Assembly: GCA_015056365.1 (NCBI GenBank)
Contig: SVGM01000007.1
Location: 93,384-157,383, forward strand
Origin: Clostridiales bacterium
Lineage (GTDB): Bacteria > Bacillota > Clostridia > Christensenellales > Aristaeellaceae
Direction: 5' to 3'
DNA length: 64,000 bases
How positions within the stretch are numbered: position 1 is the first letter of the stretch; each line of letters starts with the position of its first letter. The position numbers and the translations under genes are program-made. Of this stretch, positions 18,403-26,177 are shown piece by piece. Below the pieces are notes generated by a model that worked only from the letters and a program-made list of their open reading frames with translations, was not told where the DNA came from and ran no database searches.

Positions 18403-19884
18403 ATGACACATACCGCACTTCCCACGGTGGAACAATGGGGCGTTCAGGAGATCGTCTGCCCGGGCTTTGCCACGGGAAACCCCTATATGGATTACCAGAT
18501 CCGCGGCGTCTTTGCTTCGGAGTCGGAAACGGTGGAAGCGCCCGGCTTCTATGACGGAGACGGCCGCTACGTGGTGCGTTTCATGCCCTCCCACCAGGGA
18601 CGGTACACCTACCGCGTCTTCGGCAGCTTCAGCCACGAGGAATATTCCGGCAGCTTTCAGGTGACCGCCCCTGCCCCGGGGGTCCACGGCCCGGTACGGG
18701 TCAGCGATCAGTATCACTTTGCCTATGCCGACGGCACCCGGTATATGCCCGTGGGCACCACCTGCTATGTGTGGCACCTGCAGACGCCGGAGATCTTCGA
18801 GCGGACGCTGGAAAGCCTGAAAACCTCCCCCTTTAACAAGATCCGCTTTTGCGTCTTTCCCAAGGACTACGACTACAACAAAAACGATCCCTTCACCTTC
18901 CCCTTTGAAAAGGCGCAGCCTGCGCCCGGGGAGCGTTACGGCTGGGACTTCACCCGCTTCGATCCAGCCTATTTCCGGCATCTGGAGAAGGCCATCCAGC
19001 GGCTTTGCGACATTGGCGTGGAGGCGGATATCATCGTGCTCCATCCCTATGACCGCTGGGGCTTCAGCCGTATGCCCCGGGAGGTGGATCAGCGGTACTT
19101 CCGCTATCTGGCCAGCCGTATCGCCGCCTATCGCAACGTGTGGTGGTCGCTTGCCAACGAATACGACCTGATGCCAGCCAAGTGCGAGGCGGACTGGGAG
19201 TCCTGCGCCGCTGCCCTGAAGGCCTCCGATCCCTACGGACGGCTCATGTCCATTCACAATTGCTTCCCCTTCTACGACCACACCCGTCCCTGGGTGACCC
19301 ACTGCTGCCTGCAGCGTCAGGAACTGTACCGCTCCACCGAGCTGGTGGACGAGTGGCGGGAACGCTTCGGCAAGCCGGTGATCGTGGATGAGATGGGCTA
19401 CGAAGGCGACATTCAGCACGGCTGGGGCAACCTGACGGCGGAGGAAGTGACCCGCCGCTTCTGGGAGGCAACGGTGCGCGGCGGCTACGGCGGCCATGGC
19501 GAGACCTACCTCAACGAAAAAGAGATCCTCTGGTGGTCCCACGGCGACGTGCTCCACGGTCAGTCCCCGGCGCGGCTCCAGTTCCTCAGGGACTTTCTGG
19601 AGGCGCTGCCCGCGCCCCTGATGCGTACAGCAGGCAGCTGGGACGAAGTGGTGGGCACTGCCCAGGGCTGCACTGGGGAAGCCGCTCCCTTCTACCTGTA
19701 CTACTACTCCTTCATGCGCCCCACCTTCCGTGACTTCCGCGTGCCGGAGGGCATGGCATATCAGGTGGAGGTCATCGATACGTGGAACATGACCCGCACC
19801 GACTGCGGCGTGAAGGAAGGCTCCTTCCGGGTGCCGCTTCCTGCCAGGCAGTATGTGGCGGTGTATCTGAAACGGGTGCGCTGA
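18403..19884 (+). CDS. DUF5060-type glycoside hydrolase (apiosidase-like TIM barrel)
   Basis: This 493-aa protein begins with a DUF5060-like beta-sandwich (about 8-90, with FxDGDGRYVVRFMP), followed by a DUF4038-like TIM barrel from about 100. WWSLANEYDL carries the N-E of a clan GH-A acid/base. PVIVDEMGYEGDI carries the likely nucleophile glutamate. A C-terminal beta domain ends the protein. Relatives include GH140 apiosidase-type and other pectin or plant side-chain enzymes; the actual sugar is not predictable. There is no signal peptide, so it would act on imported oligosaccharides. It is translated from AGGAGG, 24 nt after the six-hairpin enzyme. Confidence 0.78.
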   Translation: MTHTALPTVEQWGVQEIVCPGFATGNPYMDYQIRGVFASESETVEAPGFYDGDGRYVVRFMPSHQGRYTYRVFGSFSHEEYSGSFQVTAPAPGVHGPVRVSDQYHFAYADGTRYMPVGTTCYVWHLQTPEIFERTLESLKTSPFNKIRFCVFPKDYDYNKNDPFTFPFEKAQPAPGERYGWDFTRFDPAYFRHLEKAIQRLCDIGVEADIIVLHPYDRWGFSRMPREVDQRYFRYLASRIAAYRNVWWSLANEYDLMPAKCEADWESCAAALKASDPYGRLMSIHNCFPFYDHTRPWVTHCCLQRQELYRSTELVDEWRERFGKPVIVDEMGYEGDIQHGWGNLTAEEVTRRFWEATVRGGYGGHGETYLNEKEILWWSHGDVLHGQSPARLQFLRDFLEALPAPLMRTAGSWDEVVGTAQGCTGEAAPFYLYYYSFMRPTFRDFRVPEGMAYQVEVIDTWNMTRTDCGVKEGSFRVPLPARQYVAVYLKRVR

Positions 19885-19925
19885 GCGCCGCCGCCTGAGT
19901 TAAAATCAATGGGCAGGTGAACGAA

Positions 19926-20678
19926 ATGCAGGTGATCGAATACGGGCAAAGCCATTCCCAGGTGCTGCTGTTTCTCCATGGCGGAGGACTGTCCTGGTGG
20001 AACTACCGGGAAGCGGCGTCACTCCTTGGCGAAACCTATCATGTGGTGCTGCCGGTGCTGGACGGCCACGGCGGAAACCCGCGGCCCTTTACCACCATCG
20101 AAAGCAATGCCGAAGCGCTGATCGACTACATCGACGAGCATTTCGGCGGCTCGGTGCTGCTCATCGGCGGCGTGTCCCTTGGGGCGCAGGTGGCGCTGGA
20201 GATGCTCTCTCAGCGGCAGGGGCTGTGCCGGACAGCCGTGGTAGAAAGCGCGCTCAGCATCCCCATGCGGCTGACCAACGCCCTGATGAAGCCCATGCTG
20301 GATATGAGCTACGGCCTGATCCGCAGGCCGTGGTTTTCGCGGCTGCAGTTCCGGGCATTGAAGATCAAAGAGGAACTGTACACCGACTATCTGCGGGATA
20401 CCTGCCTCATCAGCAAGGAAAGCATGCTGGCCTTTCTGCTGGCCAACGGCAGCTACACCCCTAAAGATACGCTCTCCCAGACGGACGCCCGGGTGCATCT
20501 CTTTGTCGGCAGCAGGGAGATGCCGGTGATGCGCCGCTCGGCCGAACAGCTCCATGCGCTGATCCCCTCCTCCTCGCTGGAGATGCTCAAGGGGCTGGAT
20601 CATGGCCAGTTCTCCATCAACTGTCCGCAGCGCTATGCCCGTACGGTCGCCGGGCTGATCGAAGCGGACAGGCTGTAA
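19926..20678 (+). CDS. Alpha/beta hydrolase
   Basis: About 250 aa, with the alpha/beta-hydrolase order: an LFLHGGGLSWWNY oxyanion-hole loop, a GGVSLGAQ nucleophile elbow (Ser of G-x-S-x-G), a helical cap around 120-170, a late Asp strand (HLFVGSREMP) and LDHGQF with the catalytic His. The ATG at 19926 is preferred because GGCAGGTGA sits correctly before it. An in-frame GTG at 19917 is the alternative. It lies 41 nt after the glycosidase gene and may be an esterase acting on the same substrate, which is speculation. Confidence 0.82.
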   Translation: MQVIEYGQSHSQVLLFLHGGGLSWWNYREAASLLGETYHVVLPVLDGHGGNPRPFTTIESNAEALIDYIDEHFGGSVLLIGGVSLGAQVALEMLSQRQGLCRTAVVESALSIPMRLTNALMKPMLDMSYGLIRRPWFSRLQFRALKIKEELYTDYLRDTCLISKESMLAFLLANGSYTPKDTLSQTDARVHLFVGSREMPVMRRSAEQLHALIPSSSLEMLKGLDHGQFSINCPQRYARTVAGLIEADRL

Positions 20679-20727
20679 CCATTCAACAGGAGCGTCAGGA
20701 CAGCTGCCGCCCGGGAAAGGAATCATC

Positions 20728-21423
20728 ATGCCGCAAGCCGTTCTCTTTGATATGTTCGAGACCCTGATCACCCACTACGGCGCACCGCTGTACTTCGGCA
20801 CGGAGATGGCGGCGGAGGCAGGCGTAGCTGCGGAAGTGTTCCTGCCCCTGTGGCGGCGTACCGACGATGACCGCACGCTGGGGCGGCGCAGGCTGGAGGA
20901 TGTGCTGGAGGAGCTCTACCGCTCTCTGGGCTGCTATTCTCCCGCGTTGGTGGACGGCCAGGTGCAGAAGCGAAAAGCCAGCAAGCAGGAATGCTTCCGT
21001 CATCTGCACCCTGAGATCCTGCCCATGCTCAGCGGCCTGAGGCAGCGCGGCATGCGAGTGGGGCTCATCAGCAACTGTTACTTCGAGGAAGCGGAGGTCA
21101 TCCGCCAAAGCCCGCTGTTTCCCTGCTTTGACGCAGTGATGCTTTCCTGCGAGCAGGGCGTGATGAAGCCAGACCCGGAGATCTTCCGACGCTGCACGGA
21201 TGCGCTGGGCGTAACGCCGGGCCAGTGCCTCTACGTGGGCGACGGCGGCAGCCGGGAGCTGGAAACCGCCCGCAGCCTTGGCATGACAACGGTGCAGGCG
21301 GTCTGGTATCTGCTGGAGGGAAGCACCCAGCCCTGCCAGCGCAAGGCGGAGTTCCCGGCGGCAGAGCGCCCCATGGACGTGGTGCGGATGGCTGAGGAAA
21401 TGTGCATCAGGCACAAAAGCTAA
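20728..21423 (+). CDS. HAD-superfamily phosphatase
   Basis: A 231-aa haloacid-dehalogenase-type hydrolase. Motif I is LFDMFETLITHYG (nucleophile Asp, with Glu-Thr in place of the usual second Asp region). Motif II is GLISNCY, motif III is KPDPEIF, and motif IV is YVGDGGSRELETA. A helical cap lies between residues 20 and 90. The substrate is unknown; members dephosphorylate small metabolites. The missing second Asp (DxD or DxT) in motif I is worth noting, since FDMFETL has Asp-Met-Phe. The start is supported by GGGAAAGG, and it follows the alpha/beta hydrolase by 49 nt. Confidence 0.85.
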   Translation: MPQAVLFDMFETLITHYGAPLYFGTEMAAEAGVAAEVFLPLWRRTDDDRTLGRRRLEDVLEELYRSLGCYSPALVDGQVQKRKASKQECFRHLHPEILPMLSGLRQRGMRVGLISNCYFEEAEVIRQSPLFPCFDAVMLSCEQGVMKPDPEIFRRCTDALGVTPGQCLYVGDGGSRELETARSLGMTTVQAVWYLLEGSTQPCQRKAEFPAAERPMDVVRMAEEMCIRHKS

Positions 21424-21493
21424 TCTTCGCTACCATGATACGCAAATCGCAAAAAGCCAAAGCGGCAAACGCTTTGGGACAGGAGGAAAAACC

Positions 21494-21874
21494 ATGGCTG
21501 AGATCATCCGCAGGAATCTGGACGAGGCGTTCGCCAACGCCTGCGCCTACTCCGAGGTGGTGGCCGCCGGCGACTGGGTCTATGTGAACTTCTGCGTAGG
21601 CAACGTAGGCGGCAGCGTGGAGGAACAGGTGCACGGCGCGCTGGACAATCTGGAAGCGCGGCTGGCGCTGGTGAATTTGACGCTGCAGTCCGTGGTCAAG
21701 GTAGACGTGCTCATGCGGGACCCCTGGAACATCCCCGCCATGGAAAAAGTATTTGCCCAGCGTTTTCAGGGGGTCTATCCCGCCAGAAAGACCATCGCCA
21801 CCGAGTTTGCCCACAAAGGCGGCGCGGACGGCCTGCAGGTGCAGCTGGACGCCATCGCCTACCGGGGCGAATAA
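21494..21874 (+). CDS. Rid (YjgF/YER057c/UK114) family protein
   Basis: 126 aa, the normal length of a Rid subunit. Family features include YSEVVAAGDWVYVN at the N-terminus, the central LEARLALVNLTLQSVVKVDVLMRD helix-strand segment (given here as a shape), and PARKT with the conserved Arg of the RidA active site. The C-terminal strand is VQLDAIAYRG, where Asp stands in place of the usual Glu. RidA-type proteins hydrolyse reactive enamine/imine intermediates of PLP enzymes; the Glu-to-Asp change means it may not be canonical RidA. A GACAGGAGG site precedes the ATG. Confidence 0.82.
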   Translation: MAEIIRRNLDEAFANACAYSEVVAAGDWVYVNFCVGNVGGSVEEQVHGALDNLEARLALVNLTLQSVVKVDVLMRDPWNIPAMEKVFAQRFQGVYPARKTIATEFAHKGGADGLQVQLDAIAYRGE

Positions 21875-21892
21875 TCAGGAGGAATCAACGCC

Positions 21893-22648
21893 ATGTCCCT
21901 CTATGTCAGGCAGATTTCCATCCCCGGCGAGATTCCCCGGGAAGAATACATCAGCCGGCTGCCCGTTGTGCAGCATCTGCGGCAGAACCCCCTCGCGCTG
22001 ACCAGCCCCGTGACGTTTTTCGTGGGCGAAAACGGCGTTGGCAAGTCCACGCTGATCGAAGCGCTGGCGGTTTCGCTGGGGTTCAATCCGGAAGGCGGTA
22101 CGCGCAATTTCCGCTTTTCCACCAAGGCGTCCCACTCCAGCCTGTGGGAATATCTGCGCCTGGGCAAGGGTCTGCGGCCCAGAGACGGCTTTTTCCTTCG
22201 GGCGGAAAGTTTCTACAACGTAGCCACCAACATCGATCAGCTGGATCAGGAGCCGTCCTTCGGCGCGCTGGTAATCGACAGCTACGGCGGCGTATCCCTG
22301 CACGACCAGTCCCACGGCGAAAGCTTCATGGCGCTGGTGGAGAACCGGTTCGGCGGGGATGGCCTGTACATTCTGGACGAGCCGGAAGCGGCGCTGTCCC
22401 CCATGCGGGTGATGCGCCTGATGTGCCTGATCCATCAGCTGACAAAGTGCCGGTCGCAGTTCATCATCTCCACCCACTCCCCCATCCTGATGGCCCTGCC
22501 CGGCGCAGAGATCTGGCAGATCGCCGCCGGAGGGATGGAGCGGGTCAGCTACCGGGATACCGAGCACTATCAGCTGACAAAGCTTTTCTTTGACGATCCG
22601 GAGCGGATGATCCACCATCTGCTTCGCCAGGAGGGAGAGGACCCATGA
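21893..22648 (+). CDS. AAA-type (ABC-like) ATPase
   Basis: 251 aa with Walker A FVGENGVGKST (about 43-53), a Walker B region LYILDEPEAALS, and a STHSP H-loop. This is the layout of small stand-alone ATPases annotated as AAA family and related to ABC/SMC heads. There is no membrane domain. The stop overlaps the ATG of the HD-domain gene (ATGA), so the two proteins are probably made in equal amounts. Its function is not known. Confidence 0.82.
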   Translation: MSLYVRQISIPGEIPREEYISRLPVVQHLRQNPLALTSPVTFFVGENGVGKSTLIEALAVSLGFNPEGGTRNFRFSTKASHSSLWEYLRLGKGLRPRDGFFLRAESFYNVATNIDQLDQEPSFGALVIDSYGGVSLHDQSHGESFMALVENRFGGDGLYILDEPEAALSPMRVMRLMCLIHQLTKCRSQFIISTHSPILMALPGAEIWQIAAGGMERVSYRDTEHYQLTKLFFDDPERMIHHLLRQEGEDP

Positions 22649-23133
22649 CGATCGCGCGGATCATGGACAGGATGCTCGCCTTCTCCGGCGGCAATCTTCA
22701 CGACATCCATCATTTCATGAAGGTGTGGACCTATGCCCGCACCATCGGACAGCTGGAAGGGCTGGACGAAGAAACCCTGCTCATATTGGAAGCCGCTGCC
22801 ATCGTCCACGACATCGGCTGCCCCCTGTGCCGGGAGAAATACGGCCACTGCAACGCCCGGGAGCAGGAGATGGAGGGCATGCCGCTGGCACAGTCGCTGC
22901 TTGCCAGCTCCGGCCTGACAGATGCCCAGATCCAGCGGGTGGTCACGCTGGTGGGCCGGCATCATACCCTGGAGGGCATTGACGGGCCCGACTGCCAGAT
23001 CCTGATCGAGGCGGACTATCTGGTCAACGCCGGGGAGAGCGGCTACGACCGGGAAAGCATGCGGCGTTTTGCGCAGCAGCATTTTCAAACCAGCGCCGGA
23101 CGGGCGCTGATGGCCTCGGTCTACTCGGTGTGA
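22645..23133 (+). CDS. HD-domain phosphohydrolase
   Basis: 162 aa. Metal ligands of the HD superfamily are recognisable: HDIHHFMKVWTYA at 19-31, the IVHDIGCP H-D pair near 68, and GRHHTLEG near 107. A later Asp (IEADYLVN) completes the set. Such proteins hydrolyse phosphate esters or nucleotides. Its ATG overlaps the AAA ATPase stop by 4 nt, which argues for a functional pair. It may be a simple housekeeping hydrolase. Confidence 0.82.
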   Translation: MTIARIMDRMLAFSGGNLHDIHHFMKVWTYARTIGQLEGLDEETLLILEAAAIVHDIGCPLCREKYGHCNAREQEMEGMPLAQSLLASSGLTDAQIQRVVTLVGRHHTLEGIDGPDCQILIEADYLVNAGESGYDRESMRRFAQQHFQTSAGRALMASVYSV

Positions 23134-23230
23134 TCCAGCCGCTTTTGGCGCAGTTTGCGTTGGCATATGTCTCCTCCAGGCGGCTTGAACCCACCAAACA
23201 GCCACAACAAGCAAAGGAAACGTGCAAGCC

Positions 23231-23833
23231 ATGAAAATCCATGATATTTCCCAAGAGGTTTTCTCCTGTCAGGTATACCCAGGCGATCCCGCGCCCCGGC
23301 GTGAGGTGCTGTGTTCCATCGAAAGTGGAGAATTATACAATTTAACGGCATTCAGCATGTGCGCCCACAACGGCACGCATATCGACGCGCCCTTTCACTT
23401 TCTCCGCGATGGAAAAACCATCGACGCCCTCCGCCTGGATGCGTTCGTGGGTATGGCCTATGTGACAGAGCATGATGGTATCGTCTCTGCCGATGATGCC
23501 ATGGAAATGCTGCAAAAAGCCGCAGAGCAGAACCCTGACGCACAAAAGCGCATCCTGATCAAGGGCCCGGCTGAAGTTTCTCTGGAAGCCGCGACGGTGT
23601 TTGCTTCGTCCGGCATTCTCCTTTTGGGAAACGAATCCCAGACCGTGGGCCCGGCAAATGCGCCCATGGCCGTCCATTTGGCGCTTCTTAGCGCGGATGT
23701 TGTTTTGCTTGAGGGCATTCGTCTGGCGGACGTTTCTCAGGGCGTTTATTGGCTCAATGCAGCGCCGCTGAACCTTTCCCGTGCGGACGGCGCGCCGTGC
23801 AGAGCCATCCTGATCGAACCCGATCCCGCGTAA
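23231..23833 (+). CDS. Cyclase-family (kynurenine formamidase-like) metal hydrolase
   Basis: About 200 aa. The family's metal signature is clear: AHNGTHIDAPFHF (HxGTHxDxPxH), with a late WLNAAPLNLSRADGAPC-type segment. Members bind Zn or Mn and hydrolyse amides such as N-formylkynurenine, or act as isatin hydrolases; substrates vary. The ATG at 23231 fits MKIHDISQE, the usual N-terminus. A GTG at 23222 is an alternative, but is too close to AAAGGAAA. No tryptophan-catabolism genes are nearby, so the substrate is open. Confidence 0.82.
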   Translation: MKIHDISQEVFSCQVYPGDPAPRREVLCSIESGELYNLTAFSMCAHNGTHIDAPFHFLRDGKTIDALRLDAFVGMAYVTEHDGIVSADDAMEMLQKAAEQNPDAQKRILIKGPAEVSLEAATVFASSGILLLGNESQTVGPANAPMAVHLALLSADVVLLEGIRLADVSQGVYWLNAAPLNLSRADGAPCRAILIEPDPA

Positions 23834-23838
23834 TCAAA

Positions 23839-23869
23839 ATGCCAGCGTGCCTTTGAAACACGCTGGCAT
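23839..23869. terminator. Hairpin between convergent genes
   Basis: A perfect 11-bp stem (ATGCCAGCGTG / CACGCTGGCAT). On the minus strand it is followed by TTTTGATTA. Its plus-strand T-run is poor. Confidence 0.6.
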
Positions 23870-23887
23870 TGATCCTCCGATATGCAC

Positions 23888-23912
23888 CCGTCCATGCGGA
23901 CGGCGTTTTTTT
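23888..23912 (+). terminator. Intrinsic terminator of the 16.4-23.8 kb run
   Basis: CCGTCC / GGACGG stem with a 4-nt loop, then CG and seven T residues. Confidence 0.75.
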
Positions 23913-23922
23913 GCGCAGCCGC

Positions 23923-24405
23923 TTATGCTTTTGCAGCCATTTGGGTCAGGGTGTCGCCGGTGATGCGGTAGACCGTCCAATCCTCCATCGGCTGTGCGCC
24001 CATGGAAAGGTAAAAGTCGATGCTGGGCCGGTTCCAGTCAAGGCACCACCACTCCAGCCGTCCGCAGCCGCGCTCCACCGCGATGCGCGCCAGCTGATGA
24101 AGCAGCCCCTTTCCGTAGCCCTTGCCCCGATGCGCAGGCAGCACAAACAGATCCTCCAGATAGATCCCCGCCCTGCCCAAAAATGTAGAGAAGTTATGGA
24201 AGAACAGAGCGAAACCCACCTCCTGTCCCTCCTCCAGCGCAAAGAGCACCTCGGCCTTCTGTTTTTCGAAGATCCATTCCCTAAGCAGCGCCTCGGTGGC
24301 CACCACCTGATCCAGCATGTTTTCATACGCCGCCAGATCACGGATCATGCGAAGGATCAGGGGGATATCTTCGGGGGTGGCAAAACGGAAAGACTCTTTA
24401 TTCAT
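23923..24405 (-). CDS. GNAT-family N-acetyltransferase (diamine acetyltransferase-like)
   Basis: 160 aa from the ATG at 24405, chosen because AAAGGAG lies just upstream and the product then starts MNKESFRFATPED, the normal first strand of the fold. Upstream in-frame codons look non-coding. The acetyl-CoA loop is HRGKGYGKGLLHQL, with LEDLFVLP before it. FALFFHNFSTFLGR and GRLEWWCLDWN are typical of the spermidine/diamine acetyltransferase (SAT) branch. The probable substrate is a polyamine or small amine, by family resemblance only. Confidence 0.87.
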   Translation of the reverse strand: MNKESFRFATPEDIPLILRMIRDLAAYENMLDQVVATEALLREWIFEKQKAEVLFALEEGQEVGFALFFHNFSTFLGRAGIYLEDLFVLPAHRGKGYGKGLLHQLARIAVERGCGRLEWWCLDWNRPSIDFYLSMGAQPMEDWTVYRITGDTLTQMAAKA

Positions 24406-24534
24406 AAGGCAAAGCTCCTTTGGCCATGATCTGCCCGGCGGCGCACCGCCTGCTGAAATCATCATATCACCCCCGGGCACACAAGGGAAGGGGTGTCTTT
24501 CTACGAACGCGCCGCCCCTCATGCCCTCTGCCTA

Positions 24535-24563
24535 TGGACAAGCGGTGCTTTGTGCTCTATAAT
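24535..24563 (+). promoter_or_regulatory. Strong promoter upstream of the anchored protein gene
   Basis: TGGACA (24535-24540), a 17-bp spacer and a perfect TATAAT (24558-24563). The leader of about 85 nt contains a CCGCC...GGCGG dyad followed by CTTTGCTTT, possibly a weak attenuator. Confidence 0.75.
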
Positions 24564-24655
24564 AAGGGTGTCATAAGGGTTCTTTTCCCGCACCGACCGC
24601 CATTCCGACTTTGTGGAGGCGGCTTTGCTTTACACCGCAGTAAGGAGACAACTCA

Positions 24656-25315
24656 ATGAAGATTTCTATGCCGATTACCAAAAAACGCATCCAGACCCAT
24701 TGGCACTATGCCTGGTGGCAGTACGTGCTGCTGGTGGTCGTAGCCATCGCGGGCTGGAGCCTGATGCACACCGTCACCCACTACCGCAGCCCCGCTCACC
24801 TGACGGTGGAATGGGTCTTTGGCGGCGTGACCCTGGATCAGGGCAAGATGGCCGAAGAACTGATGGAGGAGCTGAATCAGGAGCTCCTGCCGGAGATGGA
24901 GGAGGTCCGTTTTCTGCATCTGCTTCTGGACGACCAGTACAGCGCCATGCAGCTGACCACCTGGGCCTTTGCCGGTGAAGGCGATATTTATACCCTGCCC
25001 ACATCCTATTTCCAAAATCTAGCCGCCTCCGGCGCGTATGCGGATCTGCAGCCGTACATTGACGACGGTACGCTGAATGTGGAGGGCATCGACCTCAGCG
25101 GCGGATACGTGAACGTAGAGGCCGCCGGCAGGAGCGTCCTGTGCGGCATCCCTGTTAGCGCCGTGCCCGGGCTGGAGCGCTACGGCCTGCTGTCCTCTGA
25201 TTCGTACTTCAGCCTGCTGATCACCGGCGGCAACCTGGACAACTCAGCCAAGCTGCTTGGCTGGATCCTGGACAACTGCCGCGAACCGGTGGAGAATTCC
25301 ATTCTGGCGCCCTGA
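24656..25315 (+). CDS. Membrane-anchored protein of unknown function
   Basis: 219 aa. A basic N-terminus is followed by one transmembrane helix (about 20-40), so the rest should be outside the cell. The outer part alternates helix and strand and ends in a helical stretch. The TLPTSYFQNLAASGAYADL region faintly recalls extracellular solute-binding lipoproteins, but I cannot assign a family. It has its own strong promoter and terminator, so it is monocistronic. It begins after AAGGAGACAACTCA. Confidence 0.72.
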   Translation: MKISMPITKKRIQTHWHYAWWQYVLLVVVAIAGWSLMHTVTHYRSPAHLTVEWVFGGVTLDQGKMAEELMEELNQELLPEMEEVRFLHLLLDDQYSAMQLTTWAFAGEGDIYTLPTSYFQNLAASGAYADLQPYIDDGTLNVEGIDLSGGYVNVEAAGRSVLCGIPVSAVPGLERYGLLSSDSYFSLLITGGNLDNSAKLLGWILDNCREPVENSILAP

Positions 25316-25345
25316 CCGGCAGCCCTCGCTCCAAAAAAAGTACAG

Positions 25346-25384
25346 TCCCCGGCGGCGTCATGCCCTGCCGGGGATCTTCTTTTA
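25346..25384. terminator. Bidirectional terminator between convergent genes
   Basis: TCCCCGGC / GCCGGGGA stem, flanked by a run of seven A residues on the left and TCTTCTTTT on the right, serving both strands. Confidence 0.8.
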
Positions 25385-25395
25385 GTCAGCACCCG

Positions 25396-26073
25396 CTACA
25401 AACAACGAACCTCGCTCACCCGGCCATCCTCCACCCGGTAGCGGCGCAGGGCATGGTCCGCCACGCAGGGGTCGTGGGTGATGACCACGATGGTGTGCCC
25501 GTCCCGGTGCAGGCTGCCCAGCAGGTGCAGAATCTCGTCCCGGCTGTGCTGATCCAGCGCACCGGTGGGTTCGTCGCACAGCAGCAGCGAGGGGGAATAG
25601 CACAGCGCCCGTGCCATGGCCACTCGTTGCTGCTGTCCGCCGCTGAGATGCGCCGGCAGATGATGCGCCCGGTCCCGAAGCCCCACCTGAGCCAGCGCTT
25701 CCAGCGCTGCCGCCTCCCGCTGCCTAACGCCCACGCCCCGCAGCATCAGGGGAAAGGCCACATTCTCCAGCGCAGTCAGTTTTTTCAGTAGCTGATACCC
25801 CTGAAACACAAACCCAATCTTCTCCTGACGCACCCGGCACAGCGCGCTGCGGTCCATGGCAGAAACGTCCATGCCGTCCAGCAGGTACCGTCCTCGGCTG
25901 GGGCTGTCCAGACAACCCAGCAGATGCATCAGCGTGCTTTTTCCGCTGCCGCTGGGGCCGATGAAAGCCACATATTCTCCCGGGCGGATGTGCAGATTCA
26001 CTCCCTCCAACACCCGGAGGGGCTGCTGGCGGCGGTCCGGATATTCCTTGCACACGTCTTCCATGCGAATCAA
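25396..26073 (-). CDS. ABC transporter ATP-binding protein (MacB/LolD type), no permease nearby
   Basis: 225 aa from a TTG at 26073, chosen because GGGAGA lies 9-10 nt upstream and the product then begins IRMEDVCKEYP. The next ATG is too far from the site. It has Walker A GPSGSGKST, the signature LSGGQQQRVAMARAL, Walker B LLLCDEPTGALD and the H-loop VVITHD, and the EYVAFIGPSGSGKST context of MacB/LolD-type ATPases. These usually pair with FtsX-like permeases for peptide or lipoprotein export, but no such gene is in the window, so its partner must be elsewhere. Confidence 0.88.
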   Translation of the reverse strand: MIRMEDVCKEYPDRRQQPLRVLEGVNLHIRPGEYVAFIGPSGSGKSTLMHLLGCLDSPSRGRYLLDGMDVSAMDRSALCRVRQEKIGFVFQGYQLLKKLTALENVAFPLMLRGVGVRQREAAALEALAQVGLRDRAHHLPAHLSGGQQQRVAMARALCYSPSLLLCDEPTGALDQHSRDEILHLLGSLHRDGHTIVVITHDPCVADHALRRYRVEDGRVSEVRCL

Positions 26074-26137
26074 AAAGCGCCATCTCCCTTCCCGGGTAGT
26101 ATGGCGCAGCAGGGCCTGCCTCAAGCGGCAGATTTGC

Positions 26138-26170
26138 AAAAAAACCGCCGCAGCTCATGCGCCGCGGCGG
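26138..26170 (-). terminator. Intrinsic terminator of glmM
   Basis: CCGCCGC / GCGGCGG stem. On the minus strand it is followed by seven T residues (the A-run 26138-26144). Confidence 0.8.
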
Positions 26171-26177
26171 GAAAGGA

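Noticed and set aside
23134..23230. tRNA-like GGCTTGAACCC sequence in the gap before the cyclase gene
   Set aside because: No cloverleaf arms or acceptor stem could be built around it.
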